Shown here piece by piece: positions 55,438 to 64,000 of a DNA stretch of 64,000 nucleotides (position 1 is the stretch's first letter; every line of letters starts with the position of its first letter). The position numbers and the translations under genes are program-made. This DNA is from Gammaproteobacteria bacterium (GTDB taxonomy: Bacteria; Pseudomonadota; Gammaproteobacteria; Pseudomonadales; Moraxellaceae). Location: assembly GCA_028868515.1 (NCBI GenBank), contig JAGWUI010000004.1:62001-126000 (forward strand). Direction: 5' to 3'. The notes beneath the pieces were generated by a model that had not been told where the DNA came from, made no database searches, and was given only the letters and a program-made list of their open reading frames with translations.

Positions 55438-55533
55438 GTATATTCCTAGTGAACTAGCAACATATGGTGCAATACGCTTGGGCTTATTGTACTCAAGTGA
55501 TTATAAATATTAGAGTTGTGATAGGGGAGTGAA

Positions 55534-56292
55534 GTGGTGGAAATAAGGGAAGACGTATATATTAAATCCGTGTCAGGTAATATTGCAGCAGTAAAACGGC
55601 TTGAGAATATATTATTTTCTTTCCCTTCTTCAAAAGCGATTCCACAGAATTGGAATTGCAGGCCTAAATCATTGGAGTATTTGGAGAATAAGAGAATAGA
55701 ATCAGAGAATAACATGACCTACACTCGTATTCTTTTAGAGACTTTGCAGCGCAATTCAAAGAAAGCAGTGGTTTATGGCGCTAATTTTAAAAATGATTGT
55801 TTTAATAGGCAGGGGGTTAATGCATATAAATTCATGAGGAAAAAAGGAAAAATATATGAATTAGACTTAACTCAAGATATTTGGACTGGTTGCGAGTCAG
55901 TTTGGATGGGGGATGATAAGCATTTAAAAGAATTTCCTCATACGATAGGTGATTGTTATTTTTTTGTCTCTGTTAAAAAAATGTGCTGGAAAAGTTTTTT
56001 TTCAACATTCTCTATTAATGGTGCTTTTGGTCATTTAAAGGCGAGTATGAAAAGTAGATCGGGTTTTGATTTTATTTCTGACTCTATACTGGAAGATAAA
56101 GAGCTTGCGATAATTTCAATGAATAGAATAATAAGAGCTGATCCTGAAGTGTTGGAAAGACTGACATATTTGTCGATGGCGTATAATCGAGGAATGGATT
56201 TTAGTCATTTGATATTTCCATCCGCAGATGCTGCCCAAGTAGCATTAGATTTTTCTAATTCAGTGTATGAGGTTAGAAACGAAGTAAAGTGA
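55534..56292 (+). CDS. orphan protein of unknown function
   Basis: 252 residues from GTG 55534, with GGGGAG eight bases upstream. No signal peptide or membrane segment. The protein is basic and AT-rich in codon use compared with the neighbouring lpxA, suggesting transfer. Visible features are a helical ARMSLE-free N-terminal part, the mid-region AVVYGANFKNDCFNRQG, and GDCYFFVSVKKMCWKSFFSTF. No family was recognised. It is a lone gene between two terminators. Confidence 0.6.
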   Translation: MVEIREDVYIKSVSGNIAAVKRLENILFSFPSSKAIPQNWNCRPKSLEYLENKRIESENNMTYTRILLETLQRNSKKAVVYGANFKNDCFNRQGVNAYKFMRKKGKIYELDLTQDIWTGCESVWMGDDKHLKEFPHTIGDCYFFVSVKKMCWKSFFSTFSINGAFGHLKASMKSRSGFDFISDSILEDKELAIISMNRIIRADPEVLERLTYLSMAYNRGMDFSHLIFPSADAAQVALDFSNSVYEVRNEVK

Positions 56293-56361
56293 CTGATGCT
56301 TAGTAGACGTAAGGTGAATTCCGCTGCACCTTTCCGTCACGGATAAACCTGAATATCTGCA

Positions 56362-56393
56362 AAAAAGCCCGAAATCTAAGATTAGGGCTTTTT
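56362..56393. terminator. bidirectional terminator
   Basis: AAAAAGCCC (56362-56370) pairs with GGGCTTTTT (56385-56393), with inner AATCT/AGATT pairs. A-runs and T-runs flank it, serving both convergent genes. Confidence 0.8.
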
Positions 56394-56416
56394 GTTGCCA
56401 TAGATCCAGCTTCAAT

Positions 56417-57166
56417 TCATTGCAGCTGGATACTTCCATTAGCATTGACCACTACGCGGCTGTTACCACTTTCGATGGTCTGAGGTGCGGGAGCTGCGGC
56501 TGCGTCAAATTTTGCTGCGCGTAGCATCATCGGGTAGGGACGAGGCATATCGCTGCTGCTATTGATATTCATATTGACGAGTTCATATTTACTTGCGCCC
56601 CAAGCTTGCTGGAGTTGAGTGGCGCGCGCGCGAAAGATGCTTGTAATTTCTGTCATCAGTTCATTTTCAACTTTAGTGCGTTGCTCATTTGACACCGAGA
56701 AGTTCACACCATCCAGCTGCATGTTGGTCTGTAGTTGTGCAATGAGTTCACTACCAGCTTTGAAGTCCGATGTTTTTAGCTGAATTTCTGCTCGGCTACG
56801 CCATCCTGTGAGCTTGTTTTTATCACCATAGATAGGGTAGGTGTTTTGGGAACCGTTATTCACACGGACGGTTGGATAGGCTTTAGCAAGATCCATGGCA
56901 CGATTGATAATCTGTGCAGTTTGTTTTGCAAGAACAGTTGGGTTAGCGTCGTTTAACTCTGTATACAGAGTGGCTTGCATTTGATCATTTTGCACTTCTC
57001 GACTGGTTTCGGCTTGTAGAGAAATGATTCGATGTTCTGGGTTTTCTGCAAAAGATGGAGCTGAAAATAACAACGTTATCAACGCCAGCGTGGCGATAGA
57101 CACTTTGTTTGGGCGTAATGGTATTTTTCTGGTATTCAGAAATGCTGTATGTGCTGACATATTCAA
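56417..57166 (-). CDS. SIMPL-domain (DUF541) periplasmic protein
   Basis: 249 residues with a signal peptide (VSIATLALITLLFSAPSFAEN). The mature part follows the DUF541 pattern: strand HRIISLQAETSREVQNDQM, then NPTVLAKQTAQIINRAMDLAKAYPTVRVNNGSQNTYP, and GWRSRAEIQLKTSDF. BP26 and E. coli YggE belong to this family, which forms oligomeric channel-like or protective assemblies. The function here is unknown. It lies 41 bp downstream of cpoB on the same strand. Confidence 0.85.
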   Translation of the reverse strand: MNMSAHTAFLNTRKIPLRPNKVSIATLALITLLFSAPSFAENPEHRIISLQAETSREVQNDQMQATLYTELNDANPTVLAKQTAQIINRAMDLAKAYPTVRVNNGSQNTYPIYGDKNKLTGWRSRAEIQLKTSDFKAGSELIAQLQTNMQLDGVNFSVSNEQRTKVENELMTEITSIFRARATQLQQAWGASKYELVNMNINSSSDMPRPYPMMLRAAKFDAAAAPAPQTIESGNSRVVVNANGSIQLQ

Positions 57167-57207
57167 TGCTCTTATATGAGACCTAAAATAACGATAGATA
57201 AACTGGT

Positions 57208-58281
57208 TTAAGTATTATCATTGCCGTTATCAGAGTCTTTCACTTTTTTAACTGGTTTCTTGTGTTTTTCTGTTGCTTCCACTTTGTGAGATTGTGTCTT
57301 ATCTACTTTTTCAGTTTTCTTGCTGTCAGTTTTTTTGACATCGCTTTTTTCAGATTTGTCTGTTTCGGATTTCTTGTCTACAGTCGCTGTGGCATGAGAT
57401 TTAAGATAGTCCGTAGCAAATCCAGCTTCTTGTGTGCCTGGGTAGTTTTTGACTAGCGTTTTCATCAGTGCAATCGCAGCTGCTTGGTGTTGATCGACGT
57501 CAGCCAGCGTTGCTAAGCGGTAAGTAGCTGCGGCTGCCTTTGCAGATTTTGGATATTTGCCTGTAACGATTTTGAAGTTTGTTGTTGCTGCTGCAAAGTT
57601 TGGTGGATTGACAGCGAGATTGAATTCACCCAACCAATAGTAAGCATTGGGTACAAACTGACTTTGAGGATAGTCATTAATAAATTTCTTCATCGGTGCA
57701 ATGGCTTGAGCTGCACCGCCAGTTTTATAGGCTTCATACGCTGCGATATATGCAACTTTATCTGCTTCATCTGTAGTGGCTGTACCATTTCCAGCGACTG
57801 GATTTTGCGGTGTGGTATTTGATGTTGCTGTATTCTGAGTTGGAGGGTTTGTCGAGTTGCTTGCTATGGGTGCTGAACCACCTTGTAATTTTTTAACGTC
57901 ATCTTGTACTTGTCCAAGACGTTGATCAAAGTCAACAAAATGATTTTTTGCATCTTTTTGAAGTTGATCGATGTCATTGTCGTGGCTTTCAACTTTTCCT
58001 CGAAGAATGCGAACATCTTCTTCGAGTTTCTGAATTTTTTGAGTGAGTAGCCAAAGTTGTGAGGCTTGGTTGCTGTCTGTGCTGACAACAGGTGCTGCTG
58101 GTTGTGATAGTGGGCGTGATTCAACGGGGATGCTGGCATGAGCAGAGAGGCTAGCGATGATTGCTAAACTGATGCTGGTTAGCCCGATACGTGATCCATG
58201 CGCGGCTAATGATTGCAAGCGAGGGAATGGCTGCATGAATTGTGCGGTTTTCTGTATTGTTTTCTGTGTTGGGGTTTGCAT
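57208..58281 (-). CDS. cpoB: CpoB (YbgF) cell-division coordinator with Lys-rich tail
   Basis: 357 residues with a long signal region ending ASLSAHA. A coiled coil (QLWLLTQKIQKLEEDVRILRGKVESHDNDIDQL) for trimer formation is followed by a Ser/Thr/Asn linker and three TPR repeats (residues ~175-290: AYEAYKTGG, FVPNAYYWLGEFN, AAATYRLATLADV). CpoB links PBP1B with the Tol system. Unlike the usual tol-pal-cpoB order, no tol or pal gene is adjacent. After the TPRs comes an unusual ~60-residue Lys/Ser/Asp-rich tail. Confidence 0.85.
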   Translation of the reverse strand: MQTPTQKTIQKTAQFMQPFPRLQSLAAHGSRIGLTSISLAIIASLSAHASIPVESRPLSQPAAPVVSTDSNQASQLWLLTQKIQKLEEDVRILRGKVESHDNDIDQLQKDAKNHFVDFDQRLGQVQDDVKKLQGGSAPIASNSTNPPTQNTATSNTTPQNPVAGNGTATTDEADKVAYIAAYEAYKTGGAAQAIAPMKKFINDYPQSQFVPNAYYWLGEFNLAVNPPNFAAATTNFKIVTGKYPKSAKAAAATYRLATLADVDQHQAAAIALMKTLVKNYPGTQEAGFATDYLKSHATATVDKKSETDKSEKSDVKKTDSKKTEKVDKTQSHKVEATEKHKKPVKKVKDSDNGNDNT

Positions 58282-58464
58282 AGTTCAAATTCAATCCAAG
58301 CAGGTGAGCACTCAAAGTATCATGCAGTAAAACGATCTCAATAAAAAGCACCTTGCTTCAAGAGGTCAGGTGCTAGCCTTGGGGATATCATATCGTGGTC
58401 TATCGTAGCATGTCGTTATAAAAGTATTATTTTTTATAGTGGACAGCGTGTTGAGCTATTTGGG

Positions 58465-59556
58465 TTACGCCAGCACCATTTCTCCTTCGGTAGGCGTTGC
58501 AAAGGAGTGAGCAGGTAATTTTGCTCGGTTTAAGGCTTTTGCAAGGTCTAATAGCGGTTGGTTCATGGCTTCATCGGTTAATTGAAATGTCCGATGGTGA
58601 ATTGCAAATGATTTGGTGGCTTGTAAATCTTGGTGTGCCTGCACCGCATCGGTTGGATTCATATGCATTGCGTGCATAACGGCACGAGGTTCATATGCGC
58701 CAATTGGCAATAGCGCGAGACGAGGTGCGCCAAGTCGTTCTCGAATTTCTGAAAAATGATGTGCATATCCTGTATCGCCTGCAAAAAACAGATGATCATC
58801 AGGTGTGAGAATGGATAATCCACCCCATAGTGCCATATTGGTATCTTTGATGCCGCGTCCAGAAAAGTGTTGTGCGGGAGTGAAGACGATTTTGAGTCGA
58901 TCATCTTTGTGAAAGTTAATCGATTCCCACCAATCTAATTCAATCACGCGCATATGGTTGTCAATATAGTGACCATTTCCAAGCCCAGAATAAATCGGCA
59001 TGCGGTCACGGTTAAATAACCAACTTAGCGAAGCTTTGTCTAAATGATCATAATGATTGTGGCTCAGTAATATCGCATCAATCGTTGGCAAGTCTTCTAA
59101 TGCGATACCTGCTGGACGCACTCGTTTTGGACCTGCGAAAGCAGCGGGACTTGCACGCATTGCCCAAACAGGGTCTGTGAGAAAGTTGTAAGGTCCGATT
59201 TGCACTAAAACAGTTGCATGACCAACAAACCAGATTTTCCAATCATTAATGGATGCATCAGGTCTTGCTTGGGGCAATGTGTCTACTGGAACATTATGTT
59301 CCCAAGTTGGCCACTCGGCTTTACGGCGATTGATCAACCACTCTGCGACGGTCATGCCGCGTTTAGGGATAGGCCAAGGATGGCGATGTCGGTTTGATTT
59401 GTTGTGAGCGACAACAGAGGGTTTGAATATAGGCGTTGATAAAGTTTCTTTTAAGCGAGTGTCGGTCACGAGGACGGTTGTTTTTTGAGATGTATCGGTT
59501 TCTGCGGACGTCGTTGATGTTTCAAGTATAAAGTTGGACAAGGCTGACTTTAGCAT
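58465..59556 (-). CDS. MBL-fold metallohydrolase, NAPE-PLD/RomA-like
   Basis: A 363-residue metallo-beta-lactamase-fold enzyme. The metal motif is LLSHNHYDHLD; further ligands are in PAQHFSGRG, FFAGDTGYAHHF and near FAIHHRTFQLTDE. The GHATVLVQIGPYNFLTDPVW and KRVRPAGIALEDLP stretches are shared with N-acyl-phosphatidylethanolamine phospholipase D-like proteins, which include bacterial RomA. A phospholipase-D-like activity is plausible but unproven. No signal peptide was recognised. Confidence 0.83.
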   Translation of the reverse strand: MLKSALSNFILETSTTSAETDTSQKTTVLVTDTRLKETLSTPIFKPSVVAHNKSNRHRHPWPIPKRGMTVAEWLINRRKAEWPTWEHNVPVDTLPQARPDASINDWKIWFVGHATVLVQIGPYNFLTDPVWAMRASPAAFAGPKRVRPAGIALEDLPTIDAILLSHNHYDHLDKASLSWLFNRDRMPIYSGLGNGHYIDNHMRVIELDWWESINFHKDDRLKIVFTPAQHFSGRGIKDTNMALWGGLSILTPDDHLFFAGDTGYAHHFSEIRERLGAPRLALLPIGAYEPRAVMHAMHMNPTDAVQAHQDLQATKSFAIHHRTFQLTDEAMNQPLLDLAKALNRAKLPAHSFATPTEGEMVLA

Positions 59557-59828
59557 GAGGATTGATACTCAATGATGGGTGAGATAGCGTGGTGAAATCT
59601 CATTCACAAGATGTTTGAATTAACGATAGCGCATTTTATCATCATGCGAACGATGAAATTGCCTAACAATCGTGTGAATGAATTGTGACGAAATACGATG
59701 TTCTGGTGATTTTGGCGTTTAGTAATTAATCAATTGGGGCTTCTATTTAGAATTAAAACTTAAATTTTGGGAATTTGGCAAAAATATTCTTGTAAACAAC
59801 CGCGGTTTCGCTATACTTGCTCGCTCAA
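59557..59828. other. intergenic region upstream of ffs
   Basis: About 270 bp of AT-rich sequence with no gene visible. Its right end contains the promoter of the 4.5S RNA. Confidence 0.5.
59790..59817 (+). promoter_or_regulatory. sigma-70 promoter of ffs
   Basis: TTGTAA (59790-59795), a 16-bp spacer, and TATACT (59812-59817). The predicted start is about 59824, close to the 5' end of the RNA. Confidence 0.65.
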
Positions 59829-59942
<114 letters not shown>

Positions 59943-60075
59943 AGATTTCTCATATAAATATAAGCAATTTCGATTTACTCATTTTTCGATTTACTCATTT
60001 ATAGTTTTCTATCTTCCAAGTTTAAAATTAATTTAAGTGTGGGCATCATTAAGATCAATGATGCTATGAGGTTTT

Positions 60076-60543
60076 TTACTGATTATTACTATGATATTCC
60101 GCGATAACTTCATCGAGTGATGGATCTGATTTTGCGTAACCGTTGATAAAAACGATAGGTATGGGTCCTTGCATAATAGATGTCATGCGTTGCATGGTTT
60201 TGTCATCAGGTCTTTCAGAGTAACTAAAGCTGACATTGTCGATTTGCTGAACGGGAATACCTCTTTGCATTAGGTTTTTAGCAAGTAAATTCGCTCGTTG
60301 TGCATCTTCTGATGGACACCCTTCAACTGTAACCACATAGACTTTAGATGCGTTTTGTCCTAGAGCTGGGGGTAAGTAAGCAAAACCATTTGTAGTTATT
60401 TGAGGACGATCATTTTTGGCGATTGTTGTACCACCATTTGAAGTGATTGCAGCACTGTACTGCGTTATAGGGTGATGATGGTGCCAGTAAGTATAAGCAC
60501 CACCAAAAATTGCAACGATAATAAACGTCTTGGCAAGATTCAT
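60076..60543 (-). CDS. membrane-anchored thioredoxin/glutaredoxin-like protein
   Basis: 155 residues starting MNLAKTFIIVAIFGGAYTYW at ATG 60543; a start at 60579 would place the first codons in a terminator hairpin. One N-terminal membrane helix anchors a periplasmic domain with VYVVTVEGCPSEDAQRANLLAKNLMQRGI, a glutaredoxin-like pattern with a single Cys, and IPIVFINGYAKSDPSLDEVI with the cis-Pro-like end. A second active-site Cys is missing, so thiol transfer would be monothiol. The function is unknown. Confidence 0.65.
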   Translation of the reverse strand: MNLAKTFIIVAIFGGAYTYWHHHHPITQYSAAITSNGGTTIAKNDRPQITTNGFAYLPPALGQNASKVYVVTVEGCPSEDAQRANLLAKNLMQRGIPVQQIDNVSFSYSERPDDKTMQRMTSIMQGPIPIVFINGYAKSDPSLDEVIAEYHSNNQ

Positions 60544-60571
60544 ACTTGATTCCGATTTTTTAGTATTTTCA

Positions 60572-60595
60572 AAACGCATCTCGCTAGATGCGTTT
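60572..60595 (-). terminator. terminator of the M16 peptidase pair
   Basis: AAACGCATCT (60572-60581) pairs exactly with AGATGCGTTT (60586-60595), followed on the minus strand by T-rich sequence. It lies between the peptidase stop and the thioredoxin-like start. Confidence 0.7.
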
Positions 60596-60614
60596 GATGA
60601 CTTTTTATATTACA

Positions 60615-62129
60615 TCATTGAGTTGGCTGACTTGCAGGCTTAGATGAACTACTTGTGCTTGCTGTCTCCGCGACTTTAGGTTTTTCCTTGCCCAAAACAA
60701 CAGTTAGCATGGCATCAGGATTGATGTAGCGCACAAAAGCTTGATGTGCTGTTTCAGGAGTCACAGCTTCAATTTGTTTTGGATAGTCAGCTAAATAACT
60801 ATTCGGTAAACCGTAAAATCCCATCGAAGCTAGGAATGACACAATACTTTGGTTACTGCTCAGTGAGAGTGGGTAGCTATTGAGGATGCCTGTTTTTGCT
60901 TCAGTTAGTTTGTCGAGAGGTACGCCTTTTTGAGTGTAGTCGCGTAGAGCTTGTTGGGCAACTTTAAGGCTTTCATCGGCTTGATCGCCGCGTGTTGAAT
61001 AACTGAGAATGAATGGACCATTACTATGCATTGGATTAAAACCACTGTATGCACCGTAGGTTAGACCTCGTTTTACACGCAATTCTTGCATGAGTATGGC
61101 ACTAAAGTCGCCGCCACCAAACACTTCATTGCTGACCGTAAGCGCAGGTAGATCTGGATTATCGCGTGTGATACTGACTTCTCCCGTCATCACATGAGTT
61201 TGAGTCGAGTCAAATGGAACATAAACAGTGCGTGCAGTCGTTGCTTCTGGTTTAGGCAGAGGTCGGGCGTGTTCACCTTGTGGCAGGCTTTGGGTGATTC
61301 GTTCTGCCAAGGTTTGTGCTTGAGCTAACGTCATCTGTCCTGTGATCGCAATATTCAGATTGTGTGCCACAAGGTAAGTGTTTTTGAATTGACGAATATC
61401 TGCAGGTTTGATGGTCTCAATACTGGTGAGAGTTCCTGAGGTTGGCTGTGCATAGGGATGTTTGCCATAGAGTTCTTGCCAGAAGCGAATATTGGCAGTT
61501 GTTGATGGGGAGTCTTTTTGTGCGGCAAGACTCAGACGGTTTTGTTGCATGATGCGGTCGTAACTCGCTTGTGGGATCTGTGCGTCTTTGAGAATTGAGA
61601 GTAGTTGATCTACGGAAGGATTTAATAAATTGCTATCCGATAGTGTGCGTAGATTGACGGTGAACATATCTCGATAAGCGGCTGCACCAAATTGCGCGCC
61701 AAGGCGTTCAAAATTTGCTGAGATTTGATCGGTTGTTTGTGTGGATGTGCCTTCTGCAAGTAGCTGCGAGGTGAGGGACGCTAGTCCGTATTGGCCTTGC
61801 TTGAGCTCGCTGTCGCGTGCTGAACCTGCATCGAACACAAGCTTAATATCAACAATCGGTAATTCAGGCGCTTCGACAAATAGTACTCGCGTTCCGCTAC
61901 TGGTTTTAAATTCATGTACGGTTGGTGTGCGTAGTTGACTCACGCTGACGGGTTTTTTCAAACTATCCAATTGTTTGAGTGAGGTGATTTCTACAGATGA
62001 GGGCGTGCTGCTGGGATGAGATTCTGCATGAACCGTCATTGGTGCGATGCTCATTGCAAGCAATGAAAGCGTGAATTTGAGATGTGCTGATTTTAATTGT
62101 GTTGATTTGAAATGGAGTAAATGTTTCAT
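60615..62129 (-). CDS. M16 peptidase family protein, non-catalytic partner
   Basis: 504 residues with a signal peptide (LKFTLSLLAMSIAPMTVHAE). The fold matches M16, but where active members have HxxEH this protein reads GLASLTSQLL, so zinc binding is lost. The C-terminal M16 features are present: GEVSITRDNPDLPALTVSNEVFGGGDFSAILMQELRVKRGLTYGAYSGF, including the R-Y-containing substrate site. It overlaps the catalytic gene by four bases, and the two should form a periplasmic heterodimer. Confidence 0.85.
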   Translation of the reverse strand: MKHLLHFKSTQLKSAHLKFTLSLLAMSIAPMTVHAESHPSSTPSSVEITSLKQLDSLKKPVSVSQLRTPTVHEFKTSSGTRVLFVEAPELPIVDIKLVFDAGSARDSELKQGQYGLASLTSQLLAEGTSTQTTDQISANFERLGAQFGAAAYRDMFTVNLRTLSDSNLLNPSVDQLLSILKDAQIPQASYDRIMQQNRLSLAAQKDSPSTTANIRFWQELYGKHPYAQPTSGTLTSIETIKPADIRQFKNTYLVAHNLNIAITGQMTLAQAQTLAERITQSLPQGEHARPLPKPEATTARTVYVPFDSTQTHVMTGEVSITRDNPDLPALTVSNEVFGGGDFSAILMQELRVKRGLTYGAYSGFNPMHSNGPFILSYSTRGDQADESLKVAQQALRDYTQKGVPLDKLTEAKTGILNSYPLSLSSNQSIVSFLASMGFYGLPNSYLADYPKQIEAVTPETAHQAFVRYINPDAMLTVVLGKEKPKVAETASTSSSSKPASQPTQ

Positions 62130-63646
62130 TTGCTTGTCTCCACTTGCGATGGTCGATTGGTTTTTTTGGTTTTGGATTTGGTGTTTTTGGATTTGGTAGT
62201 TTGCTTTGATGTATCTGTAGATACTGATGCTTTAGATGGTGTTGCAGTCATGGGTTCTAAGTACATCGTCGATAAGCTATCGGTTGTGAGGAAGCGTTTT
62301 GCAGCATCTTGAACGGTTTGTACTGACAGTGCGTTTAATTTTTCAGGAAGTTCATCGACCAGTTTATAGCTCAAGTTGGCAACTTCGAGTTCGCCAATCA
62401 GTTGCGCTTGTCCTGTGATGCTATCTTGATTGAAAGTAAGGTTTGCGCGTTGATTGATTTTGACGCGCGCCATTTCTTCAGCAGTAATCGTGTCAGTTTT
62501 CAGCTTTTCCACTTCCTGTAGAATCGCGGCGCGTGCTTCTTCGAGCGTATGACCTTGCGCAGGAACGGCTGTGATCATAAATAAGCTGCCACCACGTCCA
62601 AATAAATCATAGCCTGATGAGACGCCTGCCAGAATTTGCTGCTTGCGAACAAGGCGGCTTTCTAAATGTGCAGATAAGCCACCATCTAGAATTTCGCTGG
62701 CTAAACTTAATGCATAAGCATCTTCAGGGTTCTCAGCAGTACTTAATGACGGCACATTCCATGCGAGAGACACGGTTGGAACTTGCACTGCAGCGTGTAT
62801 AGTCATGCTGCGCTCACCTGTATGCATAAACTCATCTACATCAGGACGTGCAGGTACAGGGCGTTGTGGGATTTGTCCGAAATATTGTTTTACTTCGGTC
62901 ATTGCGTCCGCAGGAGTGACATCGCCGACAATAACTAAGACTGCATTATTGGGCGTGTACCATGTTTGATACCAACGTTTGAGAGCGTCCAGTTTGAGCT
63001 TTTTAATGCTTTTCATGTAGCCAATGGTTGGGTAACGAAGTGGGCTAGTTGGATAAGCCATTAATCTGAATCGTTCATAGGCTAATGCTTGTGGATTGTC
63101 ATCGGTGCGCATGCGGCGTTCTTCCATGACAACTTGCATTTCTGGGGTGAAGTCGGATTCTTTGAGTTTGAGGTTTTGCATCCGATCTGCTTCCATTTCG
63201 AGCGCAAGCCCTAAACGATTTGCTGGGTAAAGCTGATAGTAACCCGTGTAGTTTGCTGTCGTGAATGCGTTGGTTGAACCGCCAAAGTGGGTATTAATCC
63301 TTGAGTATTCATCATTAGGGATCTTGGTTGTGCCTTTAAACATCATATGTTCAAGCGCATGAGATAATCCAGTTTCATCTGCGTTTTCATCGCTAGAACC
63401 CACTTTGTACCATACCTCGGTCATGACAACAGGTGTGCGGTGATCTTCGCGAATAATGACTTTTAATCCATTCGGTAATGTTTCTTCGTAGGTCTTGGCA
63501 TTCGTAGATGCTGGTGTTGTTGTGACCGTATCTGATGGGGGCGATGTATCGGCGTATGCGACGTAACCACTGGTGCTTATATAAGCTGAAATAAATAACG
63601 AGATGAGTCGTAAGGAAAATCGAGAGTGCACAAGTGGATGTTGCAT
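62126..63646 (-). CDS. M16 zinc peptidase, catalytic subunit
   Basis: 506 residues from ATG 63646; the frame is open to 63679. A signal peptide (SRFSLRLISLFISAYISTSGYVAYA) directs it to the periplasm. The inverted zinc motif HALEH (about residues 96-100) and the distal Glu in LEMEADRMQNLKL are intact. It pairs with the non-catalytic partner downstream, like the pitrilysin-family pairs beside ftsY in Pseudomonas. Substrates are unknown. The C-terminus is a Lys/Thr/Ser-rich tail. Confidence 0.9.
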   Translation of the reverse strand: MQHPLVHSRFSLRLISLFISAYISTSGYVAYADTSPPSDTVTTTPASTNAKTYEETLPNGLKVIIREDHRTPVVMTEVWYKVGSSDENADETGLSHALEHMMFKGTTKIPNDEYSRINTHFGGSTNAFTTANYTGYYQLYPANRLGLALEMEADRMQNLKLKESDFTPEMQVVMEERRMRTDDNPQALAYERFRLMAYPTSPLRYPTIGYMKSIKKLKLDALKRWYQTWYTPNNAVLVIVGDVTPADAMTEVKQYFGQIPQRPVPARPDVDEFMHTGERSMTIHAAVQVPTVSLAWNVPSLSTAENPEDAYALSLASEILDGGLSAHLESRLVRKQQILAGVSSGYDLFGRGGSLFMITAVPAQGHTLEEARAAILQEVEKLKTDTITAEEMARVKINQRANLTFNQDSITGQAQLIGELEVANLSYKLVDELPEKLNALSVQTVQDAAKRFLTTDSLSTMYLEPMTATPSKASVSTDTSKQTTKSKNTKSKTKKTNRPSQVETSK

Positions 63647-63920
63647 GATGATCATTCGTAGAAAATAAATAAGACCCATAGCATAGCGAAGCTGTGTAGA
63701 GTTGCTAGTCTTTAGTGCTCAACGAAGCCTTTCGGGTGTTGTAAAGTGGTAACAAAGCCCCAAGTTTAAGCAGACAATTGATTATTTTTGATTCTTCGAG
63801 TCTTTTAGATAGAGTCAAAATGGAAATTCTATTTTCCTTGAGTGGGCATGCTAGAATCTATCCTTATAGAATTCATGCCGTCCTTATCTTTACCGAATTA
63901 AAAAAGCGAGCCAATCTAGC

Positions 63921-64000
63921 ATGTCAAACCAAAGTTCCAATCCGATGTCGCAATATTCTGGTCTGAATGCCCCGCTTATTTTTCCTGAAAAAAAACCAGT
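63921..64000 (+). CDS. 5' end of a divergent gene, possibly ftsY
   Basis: A frame from ATG 63921 runs off the window, reading MSNQSSNPMSQYSGLNAPL then IFPEKKP. It is divergent from the M16 pair, and in Pseudomonas and Acinetobacter the gene in this position is ftsY, the SRP receptor. The visible low-complexity N-terminus fits the variable start of FtsY, but no domain is seen. GCGAG lies about 10 bases upstream. Confidence 0.4.
   Translation, partial: MSNQSSNPMSQYSGLNAPLIFPEKKP

Overview
The window looks like chromosome from a gammaproteobacterium of the Moraxellaceae (Acinetobacter relatives). This is inferred from gene content and order: map and glnD next to dapC, the run rpsB-tsf-pyrH-frr-uppS-cdsA-dxr-rseP-bamA-skp-lpxD-fabZ-lpxA, an UppS with the Acinetobacter-like MDGNNR motif, a catalytically dead PyrC-like protein overlapping pyrB, and a secreted protein resembling the Acinetobacter DUF4882 family. 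Base composition is moderately AT-rich. No species is claimed.

Layout. 1-6.7 kb: a gene end, a small unknown gene, a YheT-type hydrolase, an acyl-CoA dehydrogenase, a DODA-type dioxygenase, a secreted SnoaL-like protein, and an AraC regulator divergent from a PF10118 protein. 6.76-14.79 kb: a rearranged genomic island ending at tRNA-Asn, with a P4-type integrase, an AlpA-like protein, a zeta-toxin cassette, a WYL regulator, an XRE regulator, two proteins of the putative phage-abortive-infection (putAbiC) type and a truncated dynamin-like GTPase. 15-24.8 kb: aspartate aminotransferase, uvrB, a secreted Asn/Gln-rich protein, a FemAB-like acyltransferase, a flavodoxin-fold protein, pyrB-pyrX. 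24.9-27.6 kb: a two-gene unit with a DUF4132 (MolR-type) protein. 27.7-40 kb: DUF4882-like, trmB, dusB, DUF1244, gap, small genes, trxC, dapC, glnD, map. 40.4-55.4 kb: the translation, isoprenoid, outer-membrane and lipid A cluster. 55.5-64 kb: an orphan gene, a SIMPL protein, cpoB, an MBL-fold hydrolase, the 4.5S RNA, a thioredoxin-like protein, two M16 peptidases and the first codons of a divergent gene, probably ftsY.

The most unusual part is the island. The sequence GACACAACCTGTCG occurs three times, always exactly 11 bp before a -10-like hexamer (TATAAT, TCTAAT, TATACT). The three sites lie before a small membrane-protein gene, before the WYL regulator itself, and before the GTPase fragment. 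This suggests a WYL-controlled regulon in a decaying defence island. A 56-bp sequence (55/56 identical) plus tRNA 3'-end sequence is present in inverted orientation at 10.9 kb and 14.75 kb, which is not the direct-repeat layout expected for a simple tRNA-integrated element.

The 40-55 kb cluster is ordinary housekeeping: ribosomal protein S2, EF-Ts, UMP kinase and ribosome recycling factor are followed by undecaprenyl-PP, CDP-diacylglycerol and MEP-pathway enzymes, then RseP, BamA, Skp and the first lipid A enzymes. All coordinates and motifs were read by eye. No similarity search was run, so family names rest on recognised motifs.
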